A DNA stretch of 64,000 nt from Wuchereria bancrofti (Eukaryota > Nematoda > Chromadorea > Rhabditida > Onchocercidae), in assembly GCA_005281725.1 (NCBI GenBank), contig SSBO01000001.1, positions 10,556,251 to 10,620,250 on the forward strand, in the 5' to 3' direction. Positions 1 to 12,518 of this stretch are shown here, piece after piece. The notes under the pieces are model-generated. The model was given only the letters and a program-made list of their open reading frames with translations, did not search any database and had not been told where the DNA came from. The number at the start of each line of letters is the position of its first letter. The first letter of the stretch is position 1. Position numbers and translations under genes: made by a program.

Positions 1-110
1 CAGATGCTGATACTGTTTCCAATGATATAATAGAAAATGGTTTCTTGAAATACTGCAATCAAATCCATGAATACAAAAACCTCCATGATATCTTTGAAGA
101 TCAAATATAG
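1..110 (+). CDS. 3' end of an unidentified gene (partial, last exon)
   Basis: Reading from base 3, a + strand frame stays open for 35 codons and stops at TAG 108-110. It begins DADTVSNDIIENGFLKYC and ends NLHDIFEDQI. The amino-acid mix (acidic, balanced hydrophobic residues, no homopolymers) looks like real coding sequence, unlike the AT-rich ORFs that follow. It is therefore probably the terminal exon of a gene that starts left of the window and converges on daf-2. The family is not recognised. The left exon boundary is outside or at the window edge. Confidence 0.45.
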   Translation, partial: DADTVSNDIIENGFLKYCNQIHEYKNLHDIFEDQI

Positions 111-823
111 AGAACAAAAAAAAAAGACAGACATTTTAATAACAAAACAAATCAATAAACACGAACAAATTTTAGAAAATTCAAAGAAAAAATACACAGT
201 CCAGATATTTATGCGGAAAGAAAAGAAGAGAGAACAAGAAAGACAAAAAAGAAGGAGGAATTTGTGTTGGAGAAATGTTTTTTGGTAACGTGAGGATGAG
301 AAGGAAAGAAATTCTTTTCTTGTTCAACAATAGTATTCAAATTAACAGACTTACGAATTTCTCCTTTTTGATAGAAATGAAGAAAATTACTAAAGAAAAG
401 AAAAAAATTGAGCAAAAAATTATACAACACATATAAACAATGCAACATTATTTTTAATATTCACTTCTAAATATTAATAGTCAAAGATTTATCTCTATAC
501 ATTAACAGTCAGCAGTTAGCTTCAACTTCAGTCCTTTTTTAACTGCATCATTGCTTTATCTTGGTACTTCCGCTAATAATTAGAAAAATTTTTTTAAAGC
601 AAGAACTGGAATTAAAATATTATTTAATCTTTCTTTAGGATATACTACTGAAATGTTCAGAGATCATTATTGCGGAAATCATGTAAGATATTCTACTTAT
701 TCTATTCTTTTCCGAAATGATTCTAGTTTTATCAGTTCCCAGAACGTTTACGTTATCAGTTGTTCTCGACAATTGATAATCCACATATAACAAAGTGGAG
801 TTAGAACTGATAAACGTAATAAA
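111..823. other. Convergent intergenic region, no gene seen
   Basis: This is the space between the stop of the left-hand + strand gene and the stop of daf-2 on the - strand, so it should hold two 3' UTRs. The ORFs inside it are Lys/Glu- or Phe-rich AT artefacts without splice context. An imperfect inverted repeat lies at about 747-815 and is described under findings. Confidence 0.6.
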
Positions 824-3800
824 TTAAAATTCATCCTCGTTTCTATCAAACCGTGTTAAACTGATGTCAGTTTCTGATTTACGTCTGCCGCTTTGCAGAT
901 GATCAGAACCGCCAACACTCCGTCGCAATGACGAGATACCACTGCGTCGGTTTGAGAAGCATATTGGCTAAAAATACGTCAAAATGCTATCAGATTTATG
1001 CAATCGTTCAGTATAATTAGCCTTCTACTGATGATACGCTGCAGAAATAGAAAACTTACTAATGTAATACTCTACACAATTCCTAAAAAAAATTATTATT
1101 GCAGCAAAAAAATCGTCATCACCAATGAGTTAAGTGAACGAAAAACAAAAGTGGAAATTAAATGTTCTATCCTACAATTATAACTCTCTCGTTCCTATAG
1201 CTCATATGATATTTCAAATATCACTAAAGCGAATACAGTCAGAAATAAACCAATGTTGAACCTTTGGCTCAATATCTGCTTCATTATTATTTGATAAATA
1301 ACGAATATTTCCACTACTACTGGAGTGATTTAATTGTTGTTTTTCCGGTCTGTTGATGAATGAAGTCTAAAAGAAAGAACTGGCAATGCAAACTGACCAA
1401 TGGAATAAAATACTTAAACGTTATAATTACGCTTGAAATAAAATGAAAAACTATGTTTATTTCAACGTATACCATTTATAAATCATGAGTAGGCTTTCTA
1501 TAAATATGAGTTATGTCTGAGATGCATAGTGTCCCTACAAATACTTTAATTCTATATTTTATTTAACATTAGATGTTTTAATTCACAGAAAAGCTAATAA
1601 TGTCATTACAAATTTAATGTTTTCGTTCAGTCTTCTGGTCGAATTGTCTTCTTAGTAAGGATAAAAAATGTCAACATATTAAGCAAAAAATAACATTACC
1701 TCGCTCTGATCAACATGTCCTGCACTAGCAGTTCGTACAAGTCTACTACTATCAGTAATTGGGAATAATTCTTCATCTAGATAGTCATCTGTACTCATTT
1801 GATTGGACAACACGAATGACATCTAAATGGTACACATTATTATCATAAATATTTTAATTTATATGCAGCTCAGTCTACTATAATTATGGTAAATTGCAAG
1901 TGTTTTAAAACTCATATAAATATTTTAACTACAAGTATTTTATAAGTATCTGAATTTATATAAAAGTTGCCATAAGTATTTTAATTTACATTTTAATTTA
2001 TATGAATTATTGTGAAAATTTTAATTTATGTGAAAAAATTATTGTAAGTACTAGTTTATATAAATTAGAGTATTTTATGTTTATAAATTCAACACTTCAG
2101 CCAGCTTCAATCTTCTCACTGATATCTCTTCTGTGAAGCTGAAAACAGTAAGATAAATACTCGCTTTCCAACATTTTATAAAAAATATCGTCTAAGTGAA
2201 ATAAAACAACTTTTTATTAAGAAATGCATGAAATATATAGAGAAAAATACCTCACGAAATTCATCATCAGGAAAATTAAGTGTCCCACCCTCAGCATGTC
2301 TCAATAGAATTCCAACAATTTGAGCAAAAGTGGGTCGTTCCCGAGGATCGTATTTCCAGCAGCGCTTCATCAATTCATACCTCAAAAAAAAAAAATCAAA
2401 AATGGTAGCAGATCATCTTATGCTCAGAACTGCGCAACCATGGCATTAATAATGAATCAAATGAAAGCTATGGTTTTTGACTTGTCATGATCATCTTTCG
2501 CTACAGTATTTCACAAAAAAAAAAAACTGAAATTTGTAAACATACCAAAAATCCGGACAACCTGTCGGTCTGGTTAATATTTTTTTCTTCACACCAATAT
2601 AATCGAAAACACTTTCATTGGCTAAACCCAAATATGGTTGCTGAGCCAAAGTAAGCATTTCGTAAAGTGTTATACCATAAGACCTATATAAAATTGGCAT
2701 TTAGTAGGTGTAAAAAAAAACTTAATCAATTTCAAAAATAAAAATAAAATCTGAATTTTATTATATGTATATGATGTTCACTCTAAACTAGGTCCTTACT
2801 ATCAACATTCCGAACTTCGTCACGTCCTAATACTAGGTTATTGTTATATTAAAAATTTTTTGGACATGAAAGTCCGTCTACAACTAGTTTGTTTCTTAAA
2901 TTATCTTGCCACCGAATGAGTCAGATGAACTGAATCACAAACTGGAATCTCTAAACCGGTAAGTAAATGAATCAACAAATTTATAAATGTCATATTGTTA
3001 TAACTTTCTACTTTCCAGCGGCTTTAACAAAATTTAATTTGAAACACACAATTCCTTCAAATCTTCGAAATGCACACAGAAGCTAAAAAGGTAATAAAAA
3101 TGATTTTTTCATTAAAAGAGTTCCATATAGTTTTTATTTATATAATAATTAATTAATTAATAACAATAATGTTAACAATAATAACAATAATAATTATTAA
3201 AACGAAGCTTTTTTATTTCCATATTCTTTGAACCACCTAAGATACTCAACATGTGTACATAGTTTTATATAATAAATTCTTACCAGACATCTGATTTCAT
3301 GGTAAATTTACCATCCATCAAAGATTCAGGTGCCATCCACCGTACTGGCATCAATCGTTTTCCTTTAAAGTGAAAAAAATTAAAAATTAAATTGTCAGCT
3401 TCTGAGAACTGTGATAAGTACAGAACTTTTAGACATGTTTATAAGGTTTTTAAGTCAAACTTTTAAATGTGGAGAAATCATGTCAGTCGATTAAAATTCC
3501 CCAAATTTTATATTAGCGCCTTTCATCTATAAAATGCTTTCGATGACCCTAAATCAAGAAAACAAAACAAAATAAAAGTACAAACCTGCTGGCTTATAAT
3601 ATTCGTGGTAATAGATATCCCTTGCCATACCAAAATCACCAATCTTTACTATATCGAATTCATTCACCTAGAAAAATTTGTAAAAAAATTCGCAAATAGT
3701 AGAGTGTGAGTAATATATTCCCAATAAAATCTTAATCAAACTGCAAAATTTTAAATACCATGCAATTTCTAGCAGCTAAGTCACGATGGCAGAATTTCAA

Positions 3801-6800
3801 CGATTCCAGATATGCCATTCCGTCAGCAACTTGTGATGCCCAACGGAAGAAATCGATTGCACCTGGTACTGGCAAACCGTCAACGTTTTCTTCAGCATTT
3901 GGTCGTCTAGATCGCAGGTAATCACGTAGATTACCCTTTAATGTAAAACTTGAAAAATAGGATTTGAAAAGCAATATTTTCCATTCTTATGAATGAATCA
4001 CTTTTTTTTTAACATTCTTCAGAAGATAAATTACCTTTTTCATCATTTCCATTACAACGAGGACAGGTTGACCATCAGAGACTACACCATAAAGTTTAAC
4101 GATAAAAGGTGTGTTGAATTGCTTCATAACGCTTGCTTCGATAAGAAAGTGAAGACGTTCCGCGCTATTTGCTGTTTCGGATACTGTTTTAATTGCACAT
4201 TCACCGAAGGTAACACCTAAGTATGACTTGCAGTTGTCACCGTATCCTCGATATACCTGCAATCTTAGGAAAAAAAAATCTCAAAACAAAAGTCTAAAGC
4301 TTGTGCATTATTCTGACTTAAATCTAACAAAACTACACTGATTTCTTAAAAAATATGAAGATTGAATAGATGTAGTGAATAAGTAGATAGAGTTGTTCGC
4401 TCTACAAGAATACCTTGCCGAAAGTCCCTCTGCCGATTTCTTCTTCTAAATGAATTGTACTCCGTTTCAATTCCCATTCATCTGGTTTATAAACATCCAT
4501 TTGGCTCAGATATTCAGGATTTGCCGAAATTTGTTGTCGCACATATTCACGAACCTAGAAAGAAACTGTAAGTTAATTAAATCAATTTAATTAAATAAAA
4601 GAAAGAAACTGAAATAGTTTGCGTTAATTTCTTTTTTTATAGGAATGAAATATGTAGAAAAGATAAAACATCCTGCTTAAACATGTTCAATTTTGCTCAA
4701 AAACTATTAAACATATACCTTTTCTCCCAATACTTTCCTGGATATATAATATGCAGCCAAGGAACCGATAGATAACACAAGGAGCACAATCACAGTGATA
4801 AATGAAACTACCTGAAGTGTACACAAAAGTTTTACTGATATAATCAAATCATTAAAAGATTCACCAAAAGTAAAAGAGTTGTATTTGTTATATTTTTGTA
4901 TTAAAACATTTCTTTATAAAGAAACTGAAAGCAAAGTGCAGTAGCTGGAACTATACCAACAATGTAAAGCTCAATGGTTAATCTTTTCTTTTTTTCCACT
5001 TTTTGTTTGAGTTCAATGATGTTTGACTTATGGATGCATAAATCTTGATATAAAGATACAATGATATAACAAATAACTCTCTAACAACAACAGATAATGA
5101 ATATAATCAAGGTGGAAATTATATCGCCAAGATAGTAGAGCATTCAATCTTAACACATGATGATAAAGAAAACCGCAGATAAATTATTGAAACTTCAAAT
5201 GCTACAATCGGATTATATTGCTCTAATTAGTTATAACTTTACTAACTTACTGTTGTTGTAAAGAACGTTGGCTTCACAATTTTGAACAATTTATGTGCCA
5301 CGGCTATTTCCTTAATGGCATGAAATGAAAGCGAAGCCATAGATATTGTTTCCACCTGTACCAGATATTCACCCTCTGCTAATCCATTAAATACCACACC
5401 TTCTCGTTCCCGAAAATTACTTGCCTTTACGCATTGGCTTATCGGTGTCTGAAAATAAAAACACTGGTTACGTAAAGTTACACACTATTTTAACAACTAT
5501 ATTCCTGCAGTTATTCCTTCAATAAGCTATTATTAAGGTCTACAACAAGAGAACAATTAGGTAAGATACTGTTATGAACCACTAAGAAGTATTTACGAAC
5601 TTGTGCAAGATTTTCAGCCACAACAGTAACCCTGTATGCAAGTATGATGCCATTTGGATTTGACGGTTCTTGCCAAGTTATTTTACGACTGCGAGGGTCT
5701 TGTTTGAAAGAAGTTGAGTTAATCACTTTGATAGTTCTATTATCAACCAAATCATTTGATGCTGAAATAATCAGAGATTAAATCTTACAATTCTCTTGAA
5801 AAGTTATCAATCGATTTAAAAACTGACTGTAGTTTCAAAAACATCACAAATTCCGAAAACAAACTTTCTCACTTTTTAAGAAAGCTAATATGGCTATCTG
5901 GAAATCTAAATATTTGATACATATGCGAAAAAAGAAAATCAGAAATACTAAAAATTTCCGAACAACTCTTTAAAAAAAGAAGTATTTACCGATTGGTGCT
6001 GTGCGTACGACCATCCAGCCAGGTCGCTGTGAGCAATACGCACCTCCTGGAGCCGATATATTTTGACATGCATGGATCTGCATATATTTTAATATATGTT
6101 ACAAAATTTCAGTCTCAAAAAGATCAAAAAACAAGAACAGCAACGTCTACTTTAGCAAAAAAAAAAAAAAAAAAATTTAGTGTATTGTCACCGAAAACCG
6201 AGAAACATTCAACAGTCCAATATAACGCATTACTGAAATAGCAACTTTGGAAATGAATTTCTAGTACTGCAACTTAAACTTCGCATTGATAACTACTGCT
6301 CACATCAATTCACCAGATCATTAGTACTGTGAAATAACATGAACAACAGCTAGCTATTATTTCAGCTCAAATCCTGAACAGTAGATGTGTGCCCTTCACC
6401 ACGAACAAGTGCCGAAAAATACAAACCCATATCTGGTATTGTGTATAATGTCGCAATCCAACAATTGATAAACGACGTGTGGTGACATTAATTTTATGGG
6501 TCCCAATATCCAATTCTGATCGATATAAACTCGTCGTTTCATTCACTTCATTTTGTGTTATAAATATAAACCTTTCATCACCATATTGCTTCTCATTTGG
6601 TTCGTTATAATCTTTCAAGATTGATCGACGACTACGACGGATTTGCGATTTCTCAGTCAAACTTTTTTTCGAATCTCTAGAACAGTCAGTAGCTGAAGAC
6701 TGTAAACAGTAATTAAGTCCTAGTGCAGTAAATACACGACATTAATGTAAACCATATACTCACTCACCATACTGCTTTCTTAGTAACTTCAGGAAAAAAA

Positions 6801-9800
6801 AACTTCAGTTCAATAAAAAATATTTACGCCTAAATATCCTGTTATAACATCCAATAAATATAAATTATTACAACCCCAAAATTCATCAAACCAAGCAATA
6901 AAATTTTACTGAAAGTTACTTGGAAGTTTTGAACTTAATTTGACGAAAAGACATACTGTTGCACGAAAACTAGATTTTGAACAGCATTTTCAAAGTCAGC
7001 TTCATTAGCTCTTTCATCTTCCAGATATATGTTATTTGGTTTTGATTGTTGTCGCTGCTAAAAAAAAAAAAACTGCTCGATGATCGTTAAGCTAACGAAA
7101 TAATTTGATTAAGGTGATCATAGAGCATAAATCACTGATAACAACTACCTTTAGCAATCGACAGTCGCAACATCCTGCTTTTGAGCAAGATTGTTGTGCA
7201 GGTGCATGTGTGAATCGATCACTTATATCCTTATGATGTCTTAATCCTGCACCTTGAATAAATACACAGGAAAATAAGCAATTATGCAAATACAGCAAAT
7301 TTCATCATTAATCAAAAAAGCCCAAAAGCAAATACATCTATCTTTGCATACATGTCGAATACTCCAGCTTATTTCTTTTTTTTTTCGCATTATATTTACA
7401 TTATAACGTGAGATTTTTTTTGAATCATTGTTTACGTTTTAAAAGATGTTGCAATGTTTGCAATTTTCAGAACTTACCAGTTTTATCATCACAAACATTT
7501 CCTGATACCGTCGATGGGTCATCACCTAATACTTGCCACTTGACAATGTAATGCGTAATATCACCATTTGGACGTTCTGGTGGCTCCCAAGCCAAACTGT
7601 AAAAAATGATCATTCAGAAACATAGTGCAATAAAGTTTTCTTCTGGTTATCATATTCTAAAATAAATAGCTAAAACAAATAGTTTATTAGAATTAAAATG
7701 ATCTGAGCTTATGTAAACATCGATTATCAAATAAAAAATTTCTTTTTGAAAACTACTCACTCAATTTGATCAGGCTTCATAATGAGGGACTTGCCAACGA
7801 CATCCTTTGGTGGATCCGGTGTAGAGAATAGTGTTTTCAAAAAATGAATCTTAGAGATTGCATTTCGTGCACCAGGATGGTTAATAAGTTTCGTTTGGAC
7901 ATAATATGCGTACCTAAAAATCAGATCCATATTCATCTAGGAATAAATAAATAATCATCATCTTGCAACACGGAAATTTAAATATGTCTGAAGTATATTT
8001 AGAAAACTAATGTGTAATAATGTTAATTGAAAACTCTCGGCAAATTTATAAAAATCAAAAAAGAGGTTGCAGTCATTAATTAGTAGCACAAAAAAAAAAA
8101 ATAAATTAACGTACCATGTATTAGATTCAACAGCAAAAATACCAGCACCTCGATTTAAACCCTCATTACCGTTTCCTTTTTCTGGTTCGAAATGCATCTG
8201 CCATGAATCACTACAAGCTGAGCGATCGTCATCAATGCTCAATGATGGATCTGGACCATCCACTTTTTTATAAAATACCTTGAAAACGCAAAATAAAAAT
8301 CGAAGGTTGCTTGATTTCGAACCAAAATTTGTTATGCTAAAATCTAAATGTACTACAAACTGACAAAAAAAAACCCTGAAAAACTCAGCGATTTTTTCCA
8401 CTGCATACCTAATATTCCAAAGTTCTTAATAAAGTTTTTCTGTTGCATATTTTATTCGTAGTTGCAAATACACATACCAAATGTTGCCTATTTGCCCTAC
8501 TTAATGAAGTGGTAAAAAAATTCAGTGATTTGGATTATGTACATAATGTATTCAGATGAAAGTAAGGTTAACAACTCATCACCAAAGCTAGTCGATGTCA
8601 TTGATTAAAAAGTAAAACTATAAGATACAGTTAAATTCTATTGCCAGTTCCACAATTAAAATAGAATAAGTATGTTATTGTTACCAAATATTGTAAAAAT
8701 TTTACAAGCATAATACCTGATAGCCTAAAAATTTTCGATGATCCATATCGGTTGTATTAAAAGCAACCCATGATATCATAAAACCAAAACTATGAACATC
8801 TTCAGTTTGAACCTCAAAGGTTGTTTCATCACCTAAAATTCCCCATTAATTTTAAAACCATATTAAGCCAAAATTCAATAAAAAAAAAAAAAAAACCTTT
8901 GCAATAAAAAACTGAAAATTCGAAAATCTGTTTGAAACTTAAAAATGAAACAACAAAAAAACGAAAAGTTAAGGAATAATTTTTAAACGTCAACACTTAC
9001 ATACTGCTCGATCACCATTGCTGTAATATGATACATCATTCTCTTTTACATCAGTAAGGCCTGTATGATCGATTAGTGCTTTTATACGATTATAGCATAA
9101 CATTCGATTATTTTGGAACAACACTGTACCATTCCCGATGACCAACGGCCGTTTTTCGATATCAAATATTTGCCGTAAATTGGCATTTTCAAAAATTGCA
9201 AGCGCATATCTTTAAAACATACATTTTCTAAAGCCATTGTAGAGTATATTTAAGAAATTTTAAATGCAAAATTTTACTAAGCTTATGGAACGGAAATATT
9301 TTAGTGCTTTTTTCAAGGACAAAATATCCTTGATGCTTCAAGTCAACTAAAAAAAAAAAAAAAAAAACTATGTTATACGATGTGATTACGAACCCAATAG
9401 TCAATGTTACCCTGATCAGTAGGTGATAAATTAATAAAATGTAAGTGTTCTCACAATTCTGCTCCAATTTCACATCAATTTACATTAAATAAATCCTAAA
9501 TTAAGTGAGAGCATCACATATTTAGTTCTGTCAAATTTTCAACTGAAAATGACTTTACAATGTACCGATCTCTGTAAAGTATGCTCCCTTTAATTAATCG
9601 TAATCGTTTGAACATGTGTAAGGAAATAAATGATATGCTGAAATCAATCAACAGATAGCCTTCGATAACTTCAATATAGCCTAATGCTTCACCAATTTTT
9701 TCCATTCCAGCTGCATCTAAGCCTTTCCTGAAGTAGCGAATGAGGGTCATAATCCTCTGCAATTTAAATTTTGCAATCTGACCAATTCTCTAAATTTGCC

Positions 9801-12015
9801 TCCTTTTTAAAATGCTTCAGTCACAAATAGGCTGTATTCTTGACTAAATTTATAATGATCTTGCATCCAAATTCGCACAAAAGATATGCATAAATTAAAA
9901 AGAAAAAAATGAAACCCTTTTATCTGTTATCAGTTATTAGCCGACTGTTAAAGTCGATTTCTAAAAAGATTTGATTCCAAGAAGCGGTTACTTCCAATTG
10001 ATTTTATGGAGAACTAATCGATTACTGTCGAAAACTTTAAATAATTATTTACTATTACTTGCTGTAGTATACAAACAGCTTAAGACAAACTTAAGAAAGT
10101 TTGAGAGAACAATAATCCTCGCAGCAAGAATTGGTCTATACCAAAATCTGAAAAAAAAAAGAAAATTCTAGTCAGCAAACCTCAATTCGATTTCCAGATA
10201 ACCTTCGATAACATTGCACTTTTTGAACAAATAATCATTGATGCGTGCGAAAGAATCAATGGTACCACCTTTGCATTTCACTGGACAATAGCCTTCACAT
10301 TTAATACAACCTGATGAAGTGGTCGGGTCTGCAATAAAAAAAAGAGAAAAAAAACTATTCCTGAACCTATTCGAATAATTAGAAAAATACTCTTTCTCAT
10401 TAAAATTAATTTCCCTCTTATAATTAAAACTGTAATGCAACACACCAATTTCCTGCCCAAATGGACAATCAACGCGGCACATATTTTCAACGATTAGCAT
10501 TCGCTTTTTGGTACTTTCCATTGTTACTGGTGCTGATATATTTCCACATTCTTCAATCGTTACACATCTCCTAGAATAAAAAAAAATTTTCTTTCAAGTT
10601 GGTCATTATTGACGTTAATGTTAATACTATGCTTCAAGTTTCTTTCAAACTTAAAAGCAACAAAAAAAAAACTGTTCAAATAAAAATTATTTGCGAGAAA
10701 TTTTGCTTGAAAGAAAAATATATTGCAGAAAAATAAAGTCATTTTAAAAAAATTTCATTCATAAAATTTCTTTAAAAATCATTAAACTCTGAAAAAAGCA
10801 CTCACCTCACAAGATAGATGTGATGTATTTCATACAAACCAATTGGACATTTATCCATACATATACCTTGGTAAACGACATTTTTGCAAAAATGACAAGC
10901 ACTCGGATCATCAGGTGCTGAGCATCCACCCAAACACTGATCATGACATCTTTCGCCATCATCGTCACAACCTGGTCCTACCGTTTTGTCATCGTTCCAT
11001 GCGTATTTGCATTCTGAAACAGTAAATAACTATTTACGAAAAATAAAACGTCTCTGAAAATTTGTAATTAAACTTATTTGAAGTCTGTAAAGTCTATTTG
11101 CTCGTTTGAACTTTAAATTTCAATCCTTCACATGCAAAAAGTTTTCAGATTTTCTAAATGTAATCTCTTACAATTTATGTTATAACAAATATAATGAATT
11201 TTTGGGACTAAATAAAAAAACCTTACCAAGCTGGCATGTTTCAGCATCCCAACACGACAACATATGGTCACGTTTATGACAACGATGTTCATTCTGTGGC
11301 ACGCAGTCATCGCTACATAGATCTGAAAAAAAATTTTTTTTTTCTTCTTTTTTTAAATATCATTTAGTGATTTATATAGAGAGGAAAATTTTGTCGTCTT
11401 TACCAGAGTCCGATCCTTTGTTCTGATCAGTCAAAATATCATTAGCTGGTCCGATGAGTATTTGACTCCAATCAATATATCGACTGTAACAGAGTTGTGT
11501 ATTATCCATAATTCGCACACCGCCATTAATAATTGTTGTTAGCTTTGGTAGGCCAATTTCAACTAAATGTGTATTCTGATATATCACCAATGCATAATTC
11601 ATGATTAATTCTTGTCCACCAATAATGCGTAAATTAGGAAATAGTCGTTTCAACGATCGAAGAGCACTGAAATATTCTTAGTTTACAATTAAAATCAATC
11701 TAACTACAGAACAGTAATCTCTCTATGATAAATGCTAATGTAAAAATAACTAGCAATGAAGAAAAAGAAAAAGCATACTAACCTCACTTGAAATATCAAC
11801 AGATGTCCTGTAATGACGCGTAAGCGCTTGAAGATTGGAAAATTTTCATGGGTAAAATTTGAGCTTGTAATCATTGAAACCGAGAAATCACCCTCCATTA
11901 CCGTACAATTAGCCAAGGTTGACCATTTTTCATTCGTTTCTTTGTCTTGAAATGCCATATTCGGACTGTTCCGAATGTCAAGCGAACGGCAGTATACATC
12001 ATCGTGTGCTGATAA
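824..12015 (-). CDS. daf-2: DAF-2-type insulin/IGF-1 receptor tyrosine kinase (5' end not located)
   Basis: Receptor tyrosine kinase at the head of insulin signalling. Exons: 12015-11783, 11666-11404, 11322-11227, 11013-10806, 10570-10446, 10328-10181, 9754-9518, 9209-9001, 8832-8717, 8278-8115, 7913-7761, 7596-7478, 7252-7149, 7057-6957, 6699-6427, 6077-5990, 5761-5597, 5448-5251, 4811-4719, 4554-4414, 4256-4035, 3935-3759, 3667-3586, 3362-3284, 2683-2546, 2380-2251, 1822-1700, 1366-1262, 967-824. They join in phase to about 1,477 aa. Domains, counted from the first visible residue: L1 (1-165), furin-like Cys-rich (166-270), L2 (about 300-510), three FnIII-like domains (510-1000) with a CCDC cluster and a dibasic RRSRR cleavage site (about 780), one TM helix (about 1003-1020), juxtamembrane NPEY, and kinase (about 1062-1350). 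The kinase shows [33 protein letters not shown] and PVRWMAPES, so it should be active. A Ser/Arg-rich tail of about 120 aa ends RFDRNEDEF. The signal-peptide exon lies upstream and was not identified. Confidence 0.93.
2097..2138 (-). CDS. daf-2: Possible alternative last exon of daf-2
   Basis: A TTTTCAG acceptor at 2139-2140 opens a 42-bp frame, [13 protein letters not shown] then TGA. It would join in phase to the kinase exon ending at 2251 (...DDEFRE). Using it would cut off the downstream tail exons at 1822-1700, 1366-1262 and 967-824. It may be an alternative terminus or a chance frame inside the 2250-1823 intron; the long-tail path is preferred because its three exons all look coding and stay in phase. 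Confidence 0.25.
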   Translation of the reverse strand, partial: LHRRDISEKIEAG

Positions 12016-12487
12016 CTAAAACATATATGTAGATATCTGTATAGAAGAAAGCAATTTTCAAAAAATATAAAACTTGAAAATCTTCCGATTTCATCTACAC
12101 ATTTCACACGGCAATTTCAATTTGCGAGATATGAAGCGCTAAGGAATGTTTGAGGATAAATTATGCAAAGGCTAAAGATTAATTTACACTTAATATTTTC
12201 AAAAAATTGGTTTAAATCTTACATTAAATTAACTTGCTCAATAAAATTTTCGTGTTTAAAATAAAAACAAAATGACTTGCAGAAACTGTAAGTAGGCTAA
12301 ATATCCAAATGCTCCACATAGAATACAAACTCCATAGCCTAAAGCTGCAATTAGCAGCAAATTTGTTTCGAAATTGTCGAATACAATGGATAATGATCTA
12401 GAAATAATAACTACAGGAATATAAAACCAAATAATAATAACCAAATAATAACAAGCAATAATAATAATGACGATAACAATAACAATG

Positions 12488-12518
<31 letters not shown>

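Noticed and set aside
10843..11025. + strand His-rich ORF
   Set aside because: Antisense shadow of the daf-2 Cys-rich domain exon (11013-10806).
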